From Armigeres subalbatus (Eukaryota > Arthropoda > Insecta > Diptera > Culicidae): a stretch of 64,000 bases of DNA. Below the pieces are notes generated by a model, which worked only from the letters and a program-made list of their open reading frames with translations, made no database searches and had not been told where the DNA came from. A program made the translations under genes and the position numbers. This document shows, one piece after another, positions 31,789-44,035 of this stretch. How positions within the stretch are numbered: position 1 is the stretch's first letter; every line of letters begins with the position of its first letter. The stretch covers positions 48,907,995 to 48,971,994 of the forward strand of contig NC_085140.1 of the NCBI RefSeq assembly GCF_024139115.2, read 5' to 3'.

Positions 31789-33833
31789 ATTATGTAAGAT
31801 GTCGGACTGCGCATCAAAGAGGTGAGCGAGATTGCAACATCAGTGAAAAAATACTGGAAAAATGCTTTAATGAGACTTGGTGTATTTCGAGGATGCAAAG
31901 TCCCTTAAAAAACAAAGCAATGAAAAGAAAATTCATTTGTTTCATATTTTTGTGATTTTATTAGCAGCACGCAAGATAGCTTAAAAAAAAGATTATGAAA
32001 TTGGAGCTGTATTTCATTCTTTCGAAAAAGGGAACACATTCTATTAACTAACGAGTTTTAAAAGGCATAATCACCGTCTTCGACCAGCAGTCGTACAGTT
32101 AGGTGACATACATAGAAGAGAAAGGTTTTTGTAAAGCATGATGATCCATTCAATATGTTTAGATACGCCATCCGAATCGTAGATACTCCGACGAAAAACG
32201 CCAAATTAAGTTATGTGATTATTTACTTACACCGTACCGGCAGATTTTTATACAGTTCTACATAAGAATCTAACAGAATCTCTATAGAATTTTGGCAAGA
32301 ACAATTTTGGAAGGTTCTAATTCAACTATTAAATTGAAATTTCACAATTTTGTTTATTTCAACACATTTCTGTATAAAAAATTAACATTCTATGTACTTA
32401 TTAAACCTTTGCAGTATTTTATATGTGTACCATTTATGCATTAACAATAGTTGGAAATCATATCAATAATGAGTGAAATTCACTGTTTTCATCGAAAAAT
32501 CTATTTGTGTAAATGATTTGGGAACCCAACCAGTAGATGGTAACAGATTAATATCTGAACTAGTTAGTCGGTTACAGCATTTTTTATATCAAAGGTTGTC
32601 ATAAAACATATACCATTGGTAGTTATAAAATAACAAAAATTGTACCAAATTTCTTCTGGTTCTAACAAAAACGTAACTAAATATGTTTTTAATTGAACAA
32701 AAAAATATAACTCTATACATAAAAAGCGATGAAAATAACTAAAATTATTACAAATTTTGTTATTGAAAAGAACTGGTTGTGGTTATGTAACAACTATTGC
32801 TATTCATGATTATTGTGTCACATTGTGCTATAATCATGTACTGAAAATTATGGAGTTTTCTTTTCTTCATCCGGGACAGAGAATTTATAACAACATTATT
32901 GCAGATATTGTTATTTGTAACACATATTGATATAATTGTTAAATTATTTTGTTATGAATAACTAGTCGGAAAATACACGGAAAAGTTGAGTTCATAAAAC
33001 ATTTCTGCGCATAATGTCATTTTACTCTGATATCAAATCGAAACAAACCAAATCATTTAAATTTCTTATCTTCTTTCACACGGGAAAGATGGACTACCGA
33101 GTTCGCTTTACAGAACCAGTTCTACCTACATTGGTTGATGTGCGAAGTGCTATTATAAGATGTACATTAGTCTCAGTCTCGGTAATATAATAGTAGATGG
33201 ATGTAGACTAAGAGCGAATGGGCGATCTCTCGTCTGTCTCATCTACTGAAAGCTCTCGTACGGAGAGATAGAAGCTAAACATTCGCATGGTGGACCACAC
33301 GGTCCATACAACCAGCCATGGATGGTTCCAAAATAGTATTGCTAAAGTATGTATATAGTTATATGGGAGATTTTAGATGTGAACATTTAGGAGAGAAACA
33401 GTACAATACACAACACAGTGCAGCTGTATAGGGGGAATGAGCTTGGCCAGACCAGCAAAGACTGTCCAAATGATTGCCAGAAAGCAAATCGAAAAAATGT
33501 TCGAATGCATCGCGTCACGCTATTATGGCAATTGTGAACATAGGTTTCGTTTAGCACACAGAAAACAAAATAGCGAAAAAGATTGGACGCAATCGTGCCT
33601 GGTTTCGATTGTCGTCATCTGAGAGGAAAAAAAACGCTGGGGAAGAGAAGCTGTTTAACATAACTAATCGTTTATTGGTTTTTCAGAGAGTTGATGATGA
33701 ATTGTTTGGGAATCGGATATGTCTCGGTATTCAAAGTGAAATTTAAATAGCTTTTTGCCACATTGTGCACTAGTATTGCATAAATGCAACCATTGCCGAA
33801 TAAGGTTTTTAACAAATAGTGTCAATTAGCATG
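31789..33833. other. Unassigned AT-rich intergenic sequence
   Basis: No supported gene. The stretch 33,130-33,420 has mixed composition and TGTACA/GTACA words at its edges, but no target duplication could be found to support a solo LTR. Confidence 0.4.
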
Positions 33834-33835
33834 TA

Positions 33836-34052
33836 GGGGAACTGTTCCGTTTTCAATCTCACTGTATATATATTCATCTCATCGCGAAACAAAGAAATAC
33901 GGCAGCAATTTCGTCGCTTCTTTTTGCTAACATGCATGCTCACTGCTGAAAAAATCACAAAAATAAGAAACAAATCAAATACCTTTTCATTGCTTTGTTT
34001 TTTCATGGGATGAATATCGGAGCTATGAGATGAAGTCCAGGAGCAGTAACCC
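33836..34052. mobile_element. TA-flanked MITE, TAGGGGAAC family (copy 2)
   Basis: TA at 33,834-33,835 and 34,053-34,054. Ends GGGGAACTGTTCC and GGAGCAGTAACCC are inverted. It is in the opposite orientation to copy 1, sharing AATCTCACTGTATATATATT-type sequence and GCATGCTCACTGCTGA (the reverse of CAGCAGTGAGCACGC). Confidence 0.75.
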
Positions 34053-34155
34053 TATGTATGTCTTATTGTGTACCGAAATTAGTTGTTGTGAAAAATTTCA
34101 TCCACATTTCGATGATGATTTAAGTGTTGATGAAAGATTTATAGTCATCAGCAAG

Positions 34156-34227
34156 TCCCATATTGTCTAGTGGTTAGGATATCCGGCTCTCACCCGGAAG
34201 GCCCGGGTTCGATTCCCGGTATGGGAA
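34156..34227 (+). tRNA. tRNA-Glu (CTC)
   Basis: A 72-nt cloverleaf. The acceptor stem TCCCATA pairs with TATGGGA, with discriminator A. The D arm contains GTGGTTAGGAT; the anticodon stem-loop TCCGG-CTCTCAC-CCGGA carries CTC. The T arm CCCGGGTTCGATTCCCGG holds the internal Pol III B box, and T5 at 34,230-34,234 serves as terminator. No intron or encoded CCA. Identical to the copy at 35,912. It decodes GAG. Confidence 0.97.
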
Positions 34228-34316
34228 ACTTTTTGTAGCTTTCATTTCATTGCCAATTCAGTTTGGCGCGATCATAATAACATGATTAAGTATCGACATA
34301 GAAGATAAAAATATTC

Positions 34317-34389
34317 CGCCCAACGTGGGGCTCGAACCCACGACCCTGAGATTAAGAGTCTCATGCTCTACCGACTGAGCTAGCCGGGC
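34317..34389 (-). tRNA. tRNA-Lys (CTT)
   Basis: A 73-nt minus-strand cloverleaf beginning GCCCGGCTAGCTCAGTCGG. The anticodon loop CTCTTAA carries CTT, the B box is GGTTCGAGCCC, the acceptor GCCCGGC pairs with GTTGGGC through a G-T wobble, and the discriminator is G. A T5 run follows the 3' end on the minus strand. It is convergent with, and about 90 bp from, the upstream tRNA-Glu gene. It decodes AAG. Confidence 0.97.
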
Positions 34390-34651
34390 TTTTTAATTTA
34401 CTTTTTCAAGTATCAACTTTGTAGCCAAGCGCCTATCTTTCCCATGTAAAATCAAATGATATAAATCACGTGACTTGATCGCGAGGCAAACTTTAACTCA
34501 CTCACAAACTCATTTCAAGTGAATTAAACATGTACAACTCTGGTGAAGTCGAGAGAATTAAATACGTTTGAAGTGTGCGGCTAATGAAACAAAAATAGAT
34601 ATTTAAACGAATGTTAATAAAATCACTAAAATAAGAAACAAATCAGACTGG

Positions 34652-34764
34652 TGACAAGTACGAGACACTGAAGACTGCCTTGCAGTTCAGGTCGACATAC
34701 GTATCTGTGAAGTTTACAATATGGTGAAATTTAATGGAATAGACTATATTATTCCTATGACAAG
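34652..34764. mobile_element. Fragment of the GTCATAAGACGAG foldback family (copy 3)
   Basis: GACAAGTACGAGACACTGAAGAC, GGTCGACATACGTATCTGTGAAG-like sequence and TTCCTATGACAAG match the right half of the copies at 24.8 and 55.57 kb. The left arm is absent. Confidence 0.65.
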
Positions 34765-34796
34765 ATTTCATGTTTTGTTTTTGATATGATGATATA

Positions 34797-34999
34797 GGGG
34801 AACTGCTCCTTGAATTCATACCATGTATTGGTATGTCATAAAAAGAATTGGTGTGTAAATTGTTTTATTTCTTTTTGTGATTTTTTCAGCAGTGAGCACG
34901 CCGGATAACAACAAAACACGACACAAATTGAGCCTAAATTACCTGTTTTGCGAATGTTGTTGATATAGGAGCATGTTATTAATAATGGAACAGATACCC
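34797..34999. mobile_element. TA-flanked MITE, TAGGGGAAC family (copy 3)
   Basis: TA at 34,795-34,796 and 35,000-35,001. Left end GGGGAACTGCTCC and right end GGAACAGATACCC. It contains TTTTTTCAGCAGTGAGCACGC, as in copy 1. Confidence 0.7.
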
Positions 35000-35010
35000 T
35001 ATATAGGAGC

Positions 35011-35138
35011 TATAGGGCACTGCACGGACTGCTTAGTCTCTTTTTCGCTGCAAACAAATTAGAAAACAACAAGGCCAATAAACGTCAAAACTTATGAGGA
35101 ACGTAAGAGAAAGAGATGTTTCCGTGCAGTGCCCTATA
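35011..35138. mobile_element. MITE with GGGCACTGCACGG ends (copy 2)
   Basis: Perfect 18-bp inverted ends TATAGGGCACTGCACGGA and TCCGTGCAGTGCCCTATA, 128 bp in all. It is the reverse-complement relative of 27,484-27,611 and lies only 9 bp from the preceding MITE's right TA. Confidence 0.85.
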
Positions 35139-35380
35139 AGATGAAGAATAGGAACAGTGACACTACTTTATTGCCCATGGTTGCAAAAGAAATTTATTGA
35201 AATAATTCAAAATCAAAAGTGATTGTAGACATGACAAACTATGCGTGTTTAAGTATGATTGAGAACAGGGCAAATGAATTGATCGTCTCAGTTGAGATTG
35301 ACTTGCCAAAAGTTGAACATGTTCAACTTTTTTTTCGTTTAAGAGAGTTTAATAGAAGTGTTTCGATGTTTAATTCGCGT

Positions 35381-35623
35381 TCAATTCAAGACAAAATTTT
35401 CAAAACGACTTATCTGCTTTTGTAAACAAAGATTCAAACGACGATTTGACGAATCTGATAGCCCTCCCACGCAAACCAACACCATCAACAGGTAGCGGAA
35501 ACCTTCACCTACCTATTGATGGTGTTAGTTTGCGTGGGAGAGCTATCAGATTCGTCAAATCGTCGTTTGAATCTTTGTTTACAAAAGCAGATAAGTCCTT
35601 TTGAAAATTTTATCTTGAATTGA
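35381..35623. repeat. Near-perfect 243-bp hairpin
   Basis: Arms of roughly 110 bp, from TCAATTCAAG to CTTGAATTGA, are almost identical. They include GATTTGACGAATCTGATAGC and its complement, separated by about 15 bp around CGGAAACCTTCAC. No TA or longer target duplication was found. It could be a MITE or a locally generated foldback. The 68-aa frame entering the left arm is not a gene. Confidence 0.85.
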
Positions 35624-35911
35624 TCTTTCCCGCCGATTTTTTTATTTGCTTCTCCGATTCTATTTAAGGGCAACCTTCCCAAAGAACTGACATTTTGAAA
35701 TTTTAAATTAATTTTGGACCAACTTCAGGCCGGTTCATAGTGCAGTACTCTTTCATGTTTCTTTTTCGATTTTTAAAATAGCTGGAAGCATAAAAAATAT
35801 ATCAGTTCTTCCGAAAAGTTTACCTTGAAACAAAAAAAACGACTGAAATAATAAAACGGGAAAGGTTAATTGAAGCAACATGTTCATTTCACTTGCCTTG
35901 TTTAAAACATG

Positions 35912-35983
35912 TCCCATATTGTCTAGTGGTTAGGATATCCGGCTCTCACCCGGAAGGCCCGGGTTCGATTCCCGGTATGGGAA
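35912..35983 (+). tRNA. tRNA-Glu (CTC), second copy
   Basis: Identical over 72 nt to 34,156-34,227, including the A- and B-box regions and the CTC anticodon. It is followed by ATTTT (T4 at 35,987-35,990), a shorter terminator than the first copy. The 5' flanks of the two copies are unrelated, so the duplication is either old with strong conservation of the tRNA, or involved the tRNA alone. Confidence 0.97.
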
Positions 35984-36324
35984 GTATTTTGTAGTAAATT
36001 TATAATTATTCAAACAAGTGCGCAGAAATGTTTAATTTATGCATTTACCGAACTTTTGGGCTGCTACCGTACACTGACTAAAACCACAAATAACAGATAT
36101 TGAGTCTGGCATCCGATACGCGTGTAAACATTCGCAAACGTTAATTCAAAATGTATTTTAAATTGAAACCGCGTTTGGCAATCGATTGGAGATCATTGTT
36201 ATTGAAAACGCAGCCCGAATGCGGCTGTCACATGCATTGGCTGCGTTCGATGTTTGTTAATCAGCTGCGTCCGTATGTAGTGCCGCAATCAGTTGAGTAG
36301 ATGGCAGTAGTGGGCCAACGTATA

Positions 36325-36551
36325 TTAAGGTCACTCCTGACAGAATCCAAATTCCAAAGTGCTCGCGTTTTCGGGGGCACACCACTCGATACGGAAGCAA
36401 CGCACTACTCATGTTTATTTTTTCACGCATGCTGCGACGCAGCAAAGCTGAATCAACAAAAATTACAGTTGTCCGCCGCCCCCGTATCGAGTGGTGTGCC
36501 CCTGAAAACGCGAGCACTTTGAAACTTGGATTCTGTCAGGAGTGACCTTAA
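36325..36551. repeat. Hairpin element, TTAAGGTCACTCC ends
   Basis: Arms of about 70 bp start TTAAGGTCACTCCTGACAGA and end TCTGTCAGGAGTGACCTTAA. They contain the pair GGGGGCACACCACTCGATAC and GTATCGAGTGGTGTGCCCC. A decayed relative (CGCACACCACTGAATACGG) lies at about 52,525-52,585. Confidence 0.8.
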
Positions 36552-37439
36552 TTCAAAAGTTTACACAGAATTTTCAATAAAATTTGTTCTAGCCTAAATA
36601 TCTGTTATCTGTGCTAAAACGTAAGCACAAAGCTAGAAGTTTAAGGCTCCCCCAGACTAAAGAGTGCATCAGTATCCCCCAAATGCCGGGAAATAAATTT
36701 CTAAATACCGGATACCGGAATGCACGGGACAAGAAAAAAAAAACAAATCATTTCAAGAAATCAAACAACTTTTTCTCATGTTTGTCCTTTTTCGAGCGTT
36801 ACTAAAAAGGCCGAAAGTTGAAAATCATCTGCAACGCGCTGAACAACACATTTACTTTTACCATCAGCGAAGTTACTTTGTGGTTTGGTTTCTGTCAATA
36901 TCTGATCTTCAGAAACGAAACCAATTTTTCGAATAAAGGATCAAGAGCATTTGTATAGGTTCGTTGTGGAAACTTGATACCCATTTTTCTCAAAACCAAG
37001 TTTTTGATACCTACACCCTTTACATCGTTCTTGATGTGTCAAATTGACAGGAATGATGTAAATCAATTTGAAACTTGTTTAAATGTCAAACACAGTTTTG
37101 GTAAAATCATTCACAAATCTCAATCATCGAGCTCTTTCGCACGAGCAAACTTGTTCACATAAGCAAGAGTATCCATTGTTATATGCGATGATTTACTGTG
37201 TTTGATAAAAGAGTAAAAATAAAACCAGAGATGATTCAAATGGATGATTCAACTCAACCAATCGATCATGAGTTTTGAGATGTGGAGATTTTCTCACCAC
37301 TGGAACTGGTCAAAAGATCTCATGCGCGGATGATCTGAAACTATACTATTCCAGGAAAGAAATAATCTGCAGCGTCATGAAACTTCTTGAAGACCACATT
37401 ATCAAGTGATAAAGTGAAGCGGGAAATCATCGGGACAAG
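36552..37439. other. Unassigned intergenic sequence upstream of the Jockey remnant
   Basis: No supported features. Decayed Jockey ORF1 sequence may begin near 37,260. Confidence 0.35.
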
Positions 37440-39540
37440 CTCTATCTCGTCCACTTCGAGAAGGGATCCGTCATCATGAACGAAAGCAAGTACAAGTATG
37501 TCAACTGCGGTTCTAGTCACGGAGGCAACAGTCGAGCTTGCCCCAAGCGAGCGGATTTTTTTAGAGATTCGCCGAAAAGCGTCCACTAAAACCCAGTTTG
37601 GACGAAAATATCAGAAGCCTCCCGCGATGACAGAGGATAATTTCCCGCAGCTTCGCTATAAGGTACCGAACTTTCCTCCACTCTAGCCTAATCATCACTA
37701 GTCATCCCGGCCGGCAGCATCACCAGTCCAGCATCGTTTTGCTACAGTTGCATCAACATCAGCCTTTCCAAAGAGGAACAAATTGATGCCGCTACCTCAG
37801 TGGTGATGACTTTTCTGGCTAAGTATGGACCCTGAAGCCAGCTTCAAGATCCTCAACTGGAATGTTTGTTCTGTCAAGAACAAAAATATCGAAATGACGG
37901 ATTTCCTCAATGAGAAGGGAATTGATATCGCTTTCATAATCGAAACGCATCTTAAGCCTGAAGTCAACATCTTTATTCCTGAATTTCGCTTGTAAGGCGA
38001 TCGCTCTTGCTCCGGAGGAGGGGTGTGGCTAGCGATCTCAATGTGAAACATGAAGCCTGGGGAAACTCTCGGCGGAACCAAAATGGAACCATCATTCAAC
38101 AGGATTGGGTGGAAGGCCACTATACCATCTTGAGTCCAGATGTTCCCACTCGATAAAGTCGTTCTGGAGCCCATTCAATAATCGATTTCTTCATCACGAA
38201 TATGACGAACAACATCTCTCAGCCGGTGGTCTACCAGGAACTGAGCTCGAACCACTTTCCGGTGGTAGTTGAAATTGGACCGCAATCAACAAACCCGACG
38301 CAATTATCATAGCGTCAACTGGGATCAGTTCTAGCATTGCGTAGATGAGAACCTCAGCTACGAGCCCGCCGTTTGCCCGAGACGCCCGAGACGTTTGAAG
38401 ACATCGATCATCAGTTGCGCTCTATTGAGGAGGCAATTTCGCTGGCCCGTAGGCAACAAGTTCCAGTGAATAATCAGGTACTTAAGCGACACCCTAATAA
38501 TTGATTAAATACACATCTAATGCATTTGCGAAATGTCAAACACAGCGAAATAACCAACGCTCTGGTTAGCCAGCAATGAAAATCGCATGCAATCGCATGA
38601 CGAAAATCATTCAGAACAGAATGGTGGAAATAAGAAATAGTAATTTTTCCAACAAAATCAGCGCTTTTCCAGATTATGCAAATCCATTCTGGAAAATGAC
38701 AAAAGTTTTGAAAACCAAGCCCCGGCCCATTCCCCCGTTGATTCCATCAGACAACAATGGATCTATGGATCGCCTGATAATTCCTGTTTTTTCGTATCTA
38801 CACAAATACGTATTTCATCCACTACTTGTGGACATCTTCAGTGTGTTTTTTATCGAGTCGATTACATCCAAAACAATTTGTCGGCAAGGACATTCCAAGT
38901 CTCACTCAATGGAGCGATTTCCGAAGCGTACGACATCATTGCGGGCGTCCCCAGGGCAGTATCCTCGGACCCTATTCAATCCGTTCACTTCTGACATGCC
39001 GGCTCTCGCCGCGAGGCGGCATCCTGTCTTTGTTCGCAGATGACACCTCCATCGTTTACAGTGGTAAAGTAATCTTAGCACTTACAAAAAAAGATTCAAC
39101 GGGGCCTGGATTCCCTAACGCATTATTCCACTAGTTGGAAAATTTGTATTAACGCCGCAAAGACACAGGCTATCCTGTTTCCCCACTTCAAATCACCAAA
39201 ATTCATTCCTGTTGAAATTGTTAAAATCGTTTTTAACAGTACTGCGATAGAATGGACCAATGTAGCTGATTATCTCGGCATGACTTTACACAGCAAACTG
39301 ATTTTCAGACAGCAGGTGGATAAAACAGTCACCAAATGCAACACTCTGCTCAAACTGTTGTACCCTTTGACCAATCGCAAATCCAAACTTTCCACAAAGA
39401 AAAAGCTCGCTTTTTTTGGAAAAGATGTTTTAATTTTGATACACATAGTTGAGATTGCCATTTCAAGGTGTTTTTATAAGATATTGCAGAAAAAGATTCT
39501 GCTGCCGGTTGGACTTGAAGTGAATTCCCCGTATCCATCG
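37440..39540 (+). pseudogene. Decayed Jockey-clade non-LTR retrotransposon (ORF1 end and ORF2)
   Basis: The ORF1 tail shows YVNCGSSHGGNSRACPKR (a zinc knuckle with the first Cys changed to Tyr, near 37,497), then the 42-residue RRKASTKTQ-QLRYKVPNFPPL tail ending at 37,686. The ORF2 endonuclease begins FKILNWNVCSVKNKN (37,843), with ITETHLKP-like FIIETHLKP and later SIIDFFITN. RT follows as YANPFWKMTKVLKTKPRP (38,675), RPQGSILGP (38,945), an intact FADDTSIVYSG at 39,033, and WKICINAAKTQAILFP (39,140). Multiple stops, frameshifts and an unrelated stretch at about 38,760-38,870 break it. No 3' end or target duplication located. Confidence 0.75.
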
Positions 39541-39600
39541 AATCTGCTTTGGCAACATTTCACACCTCTTCTCTCTACCCAACTATGTGTATGCGTTTAA

Positions 39601-42200
39601 ATCACAAAACATGTGCTTCCATTTGTCGACCGGGAAATACTGATCAACATGAGAATAACTTTCAAGGATCATGTTTTATACGTCGCTGTTAAAGCATTAA
39701 ATTTGTCAAGAAGTTTGAAGATGTTTTCTGCCTAAAATACATGCATTTTACTCCATAGCGCACCCGATCTTGAAGTATTCATTTGTTGTGTTGTGAGGTT
39801 GTGACCATCCATCTACGACATCTTAGATAGAACGACACTTTTAACTTATCCAGCTCCTTGAGCTGCTATAAATTGAAAGCTAAATGAGCTAGATCCGCAT
39901 AGAACTAGACGCAACGTTGATTTGAATAACCTTCATTTTTCCAATTTATTGGATATCAAAATACATTTCGCACCGCCGCAATATCCGAACTCATGGGTTC
40001 CATCCACTAGGACAGACTACGGTTAACATGGACTGATGCGAAGTATGCGTCATTCGTTTAAGAATGTTACTCTGTGTTCGATTTTACGATGAATATTTTT
40101 CAACAAAAATCAATCATATCTTGTTGAAAATTGTAGGGGAAGAAAATAATATAGAGCACGTTCTAACTATCGATGCTTGCTGATGCCGTGTTCTTAAAGA
40201 AAAACTGCTTGGTTAAAAAAATAGCTGGACGAAATATTGCCAAACATTCGACTGGATAACAGAAAGAGTCGTCTGTTTGTGAATTCAACTGATACAGAAC
40301 TAACGTGAATATTTACACTTGTGTTAGAATATCTTTGTCCAAAACCCAAATTGTTGAGCAATGAACCGTTCTTGAAATAACTTTTTTATAAGTGAAACTA
40401 ACAGGAGTTGGTTTTAATTGCCTACATGCCACTTCATCTGTAGACAGTTTTTTTTTTAATATTATTATACATTTAATAATTCAATAGAAGTTTTTTTTTA
40501 ATAATTCTGATATCAATTTGCTTGGCTCACTCACGATGTTTTTAATGCTATATACTTACTTACAAATGTCGTCCAAACTTCAACAATATATTAGTTGCTT
40601 ACCTGAAATAAAAATTAGAAACAATCAGTTAGTAATCATTAACAAGTCTATTTATGTATGTTTTAATTTTGGGCATGCATTTATTTCCCCATCCCAAACG
40701 CAATCCAGTTCGTTTTGCTGAGTCAATTTGAATATAATACTAAGGGAATCCGGACCTACTTTAAAAAGTTTGGTTTTGGAGTGATCCTATAGCCTTTACG
40801 TACACTTAGTGTACGAAAAAGGTAAAACTCCTTATTGAGTCCAAACTCGTGAAATTCAACGAGAAACTTTCAAAAAGCAAACTAATCCATTGATTTTTTT
40901 CAAATGGGCGTAATTTATTTTATTTGCTAGAAAATTTCAGAGCAGTAATTGAATTTCTAAAGATAAAGATCACGCTGATAAAGTACCAAAATATATTAAT
41001 TTCACCAAATTCGATTCTTAGAATACATAAACAGTTTTTCGAGTGATTAGGTTTATTCATCCGACGGGTGAATTTAAGGACCACTTGTAAGTCAGCACTG
41101 AACGAACGCTGGAACGGTCAACCAACGATCATCTAAACTTGTCTCAAAACGGCCGACTGCTGACCGGATTCAATTAACTTACTTACCCCGACTCGAGGCT
41201 TAACTCTTGGTATATCTAACGAATGTTGCACTCCATCCATGGGGTGCAACTTCACACAGCAATTACCTACTTTATGATGCGCGGAGCAAAAATAGCTCAT
41301 AATTGACCCATCAGTTAACCTTGCGTTGCGCGTTGGATCGAAGGCTGGGCTCAACGAAGAAAGCAAAAATGCGGCAAGCAAATCCATCGCATTGGCGAGG
41401 CGAGACCATATGCTCCTTGCTCTCATAGCAATATGTTCGTGAAGGATTTTGGTGTAGGTAAGTAACCTTCGTTGCAACATATTAAACTGACCAACATACA
41501 TTGAGAGCGTCCGCTCGTTTGCCTCGATTCGAAACGTTCGATAAACGTTAACCATTACCAAAAAGATTTTGCCTTCTGCGCTGATATTCTCGTGATTCAC
41601 AAAGCAAACAGACAAAAAGATGATTGCGGGTCTCTGAGTCATCCATATGTTGCTAACACCTTCACAAATATCTATACTGGATCAACCTTGGATCACGTTT
41701 TTCATTCCAAAGCTAACCAAATTGTGATTACATCATTGTCACTCGGGGACCTCGGTTACGATGCGCCGCTTCCTTATCAAATCTGATTCGGTAGTGCATC
41801 AAGCCCGGTATCACATCGACCGAGTGAGAGTGCTAATCATTCTGCCAAACAGCTAAAAATCCCACACGTACCGAAACGCCGAGACTCCCATACAGACGAT
41901 ACGCTCTGCTGTTCTTGGCACCTATTATGGATGGTGTGTTGTTGAATTTCTCGCTTTGTAAAGTCCACTCGTCGTCCAAGTGATGCTTATCGTTGCTGCA
42001 GTATAGAGAGGTGTAGGTAACGTGTGCGATATTTATATGATTCTCGTGTACGCACGCTACCTGGCACATCCCGCCTGGTGGATGACCATACAAGCGAGGT
42101 GATGACGGCAAAGAGCGGAAAATCAAAGACGAGATAGATGAGGATGGTGTTTCGTCATCAAGAGAACCACACCGTTTCCGGGGAGCGCCCGCCTCAACCA
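39601..42200. other. Unassigned; one long minus-strand frame of unknown status
   Basis: 39.6-41.0 kb is AT-rich without features. At 41,133-41,642 (minus) a 169-aa frame begins ATG and has ordinary composition, but I recognise no domain. It is overlapped by plus-strand frames and there is no clear promoter. The stretch 41.1-42.2 kb looks single-copy within the window. Confidence 0.3.
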
Positions 42201-42273
42201 GTCCCTCTGGCGCAGCGGATAGCGCGTTGGACTTCTAATCCAAAGGTCGCGGGTTCGATCCCCGCGAGGGATG
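42201..42273 (+). tRNA. tRNA-Arg (TCT)
   Basis: A 73-nt cloverleaf. The acceptor GTCCCTC pairs with GAGGGAT through a G-T first pair, with discriminator G. The anticodon stem-loop TTGGA-CTTCTAA-TCCAA carries TCT, the B box is GGTTCGATCCC, and T7 at 42,281-42,287 is a strong terminator. It decodes AGA. The minus-strand 72-aa frame over it is spurious. Confidence 0.97.
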
Positions 42274-42768
42274 ATGTGGATTTTTTTGTACACTACGTGC
42301 AGGTGGATGACTAGTGGATATCATGTGATGACGAATGACGGACGAGATTGTGTAATGCGAAAAAAAAAAATAGAAAAAAAAGGTCGAGTAGTTCTTGTAA
42401 TTCGAGATAGTAATTTTAAAGTGTCGGTGGTAGGATTTTGAATATAATGACACTACTAACGATGATTTTATTTAATGTGTTATCAGGCTGATCGATTAAA
42501 TGAATTAAACGAATTATCGGAAAATAGTGTTTAGAAGTGATAATGTGTAGTATTTTGTGTCCACTGAAAGCAATTTTAGTAGTAATTTTAATTGCAAATA
42601 TCATCAAAACTTGCTCGCAATAAATTATTTAAATCTCTATTTCCAAACGGACTAACTTAATTTTCAGTCAATATCTGGTTTTCCTAAACTAGTCGGATGA
42701 CGTTTGTTATCTAATTGATTCATTATTTATAGCACAACAAAATAATTTGCTATTGATTTACATGATAG

Positions 42769-42846
42769 ATAGCGCACTAATTTACGCTCACAATATTTAA
42801 CAGATATCTCACTGTTAAATAATGTTAGCGCAAATTAGTGCGCTAT
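42769..42846. repeat. Short hairpin, 33-bp arms
   Basis: ATAGCGCACTAATTTACGCT pairs with AGCGCAAATTAGTGCGCTAT, continuing as TATTTAACAG and CTGTTAAATA around ATATCTCA. Confidence 0.75.
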
Positions 42847-43209
42847 TGTAAAAAATAATTTTAGACCAACATTTAAAAAGCGTAGGCAAGAGTTTTTGTT
42901 GGTGAATATTTATACAATTAGGACATAAGATACTTTAATATAATAAAGAATTTTCCAAATAATTTGAGATCATACAAAATTTTCTTTCCAATTATAGAAC
43001 AGTCTTCCAAAACCATTATTACTCAGCTATTTCATAAGATGACGATATATATTACACAAGATAATAATGTATTTTATAAGGGACTTGATTAAATTAAATT
43101 TACACATAATATTAATAATAAATTCAGTTTTCACATTTGTTCTAAGAAGCAGGAAGGACAACCTTCCGCTTAACATATCAACACTACCCATATGCCTTAT
43201 ATTTATAAT

Positions 43210-43260
43210 TAAAAAAAATAGCTGCTCTTAACTATGGTGACGATTGGTACACCCACCCTA
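43210..43260 (-). mobile_element. Solo end related to the MITE at 58,486
   Basis: On the minus strand TAGGGTGGGTGTACCAATCG followed by CACCATAGTTAAGAGCAGC matches the left end of 58,486-58,805. The opposite end was not found here. Confidence 0.5.
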
Positions 43261-44035
43261 GTTCAACGCAGCGTTGAACCAAAAGGAAATTAACGACAAC
43301 AAAGTAAATCGTTGATTAACGTTAACAATCCTGCTATTTCGTTTGTTTTTTTTTTTACTCTGATTTCCCTCCGGAATTTTGCCAATAGAAACTAAACCTC
43401 GAATTTGAATATTTTCTCTCCATCACCCTTATTTAAGGGGGAACAAACATTGGCATCAAACCACTACATAAATCCGATTTTTTTAATGAGTGCTGGTGGC
43501 ATTTCCCGGTGTTGCACTAACCAATCACAATTTTTCGAAGGAAGGAAAGAGACAGACGACACACCGCCGGTGGTAAATCATTCAGAAAGCTCTTTTCATC
43601 GACCAATTTTTCTTGAGCCTTTAACTGAAAAACTGAGTAAATCCAAAAATTGTTATGCTTTTTACCAATTTCATGAGATTTTGCATTCATAAGAGAGGTT
43701 AAATAGAATTTATTTACTCTGATCGTGACTTTTCACATTTGTTTGTTTGTTTGTTTTATTGTCCAGTAGCGTAAGATACAAATATTTTAAATTACTAGCT
43801 CCGTTTCCAATCACGATACCAAATCTACCTTATGTATTATTCTAATTTTTATTCTAGTGTTTTAAATAATTACATTGTCAACGATTCCAAAATTCGATTT
43901 TGCTCTCCTTTCCCTCCTTTATCAACCTCCATACACCCCCTCCTTATCACCACCCATCACCCTCCTCTTCTCTTGTAATCCCTATTTTCTTCCGCACACA
44001 TTTTCATACAATTATGAAACTTGCATACAAAAAGC

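Larger units (their letters stand above)
42274..44035. other. AT-rich intergenic sequence with scattered repeat ends
   Basis: Contains the hairpin at 42,769-42,846, the MITE end near 43,210-43,260, a perfect 19-bp palindrome GTTCAACGCAGCGTTGAAC at 43,261-43,279, and a CT-rich tract near 43,910-43,980. The 95-aa frame at 43,405-43,692 has no recognisable domain. Confidence 0.45.

Noticed and set aside
33130..33420. Candidate solo LTR
   Set aside because: TGTACA-like edges were noticed but no direct duplication, primer-binding site or second LTR could be found.
42235..42453. 72-aa minus-strand frame
   Set aside because: Overlaps the tRNA-Arg gene and a poly-A/T tract; no support.
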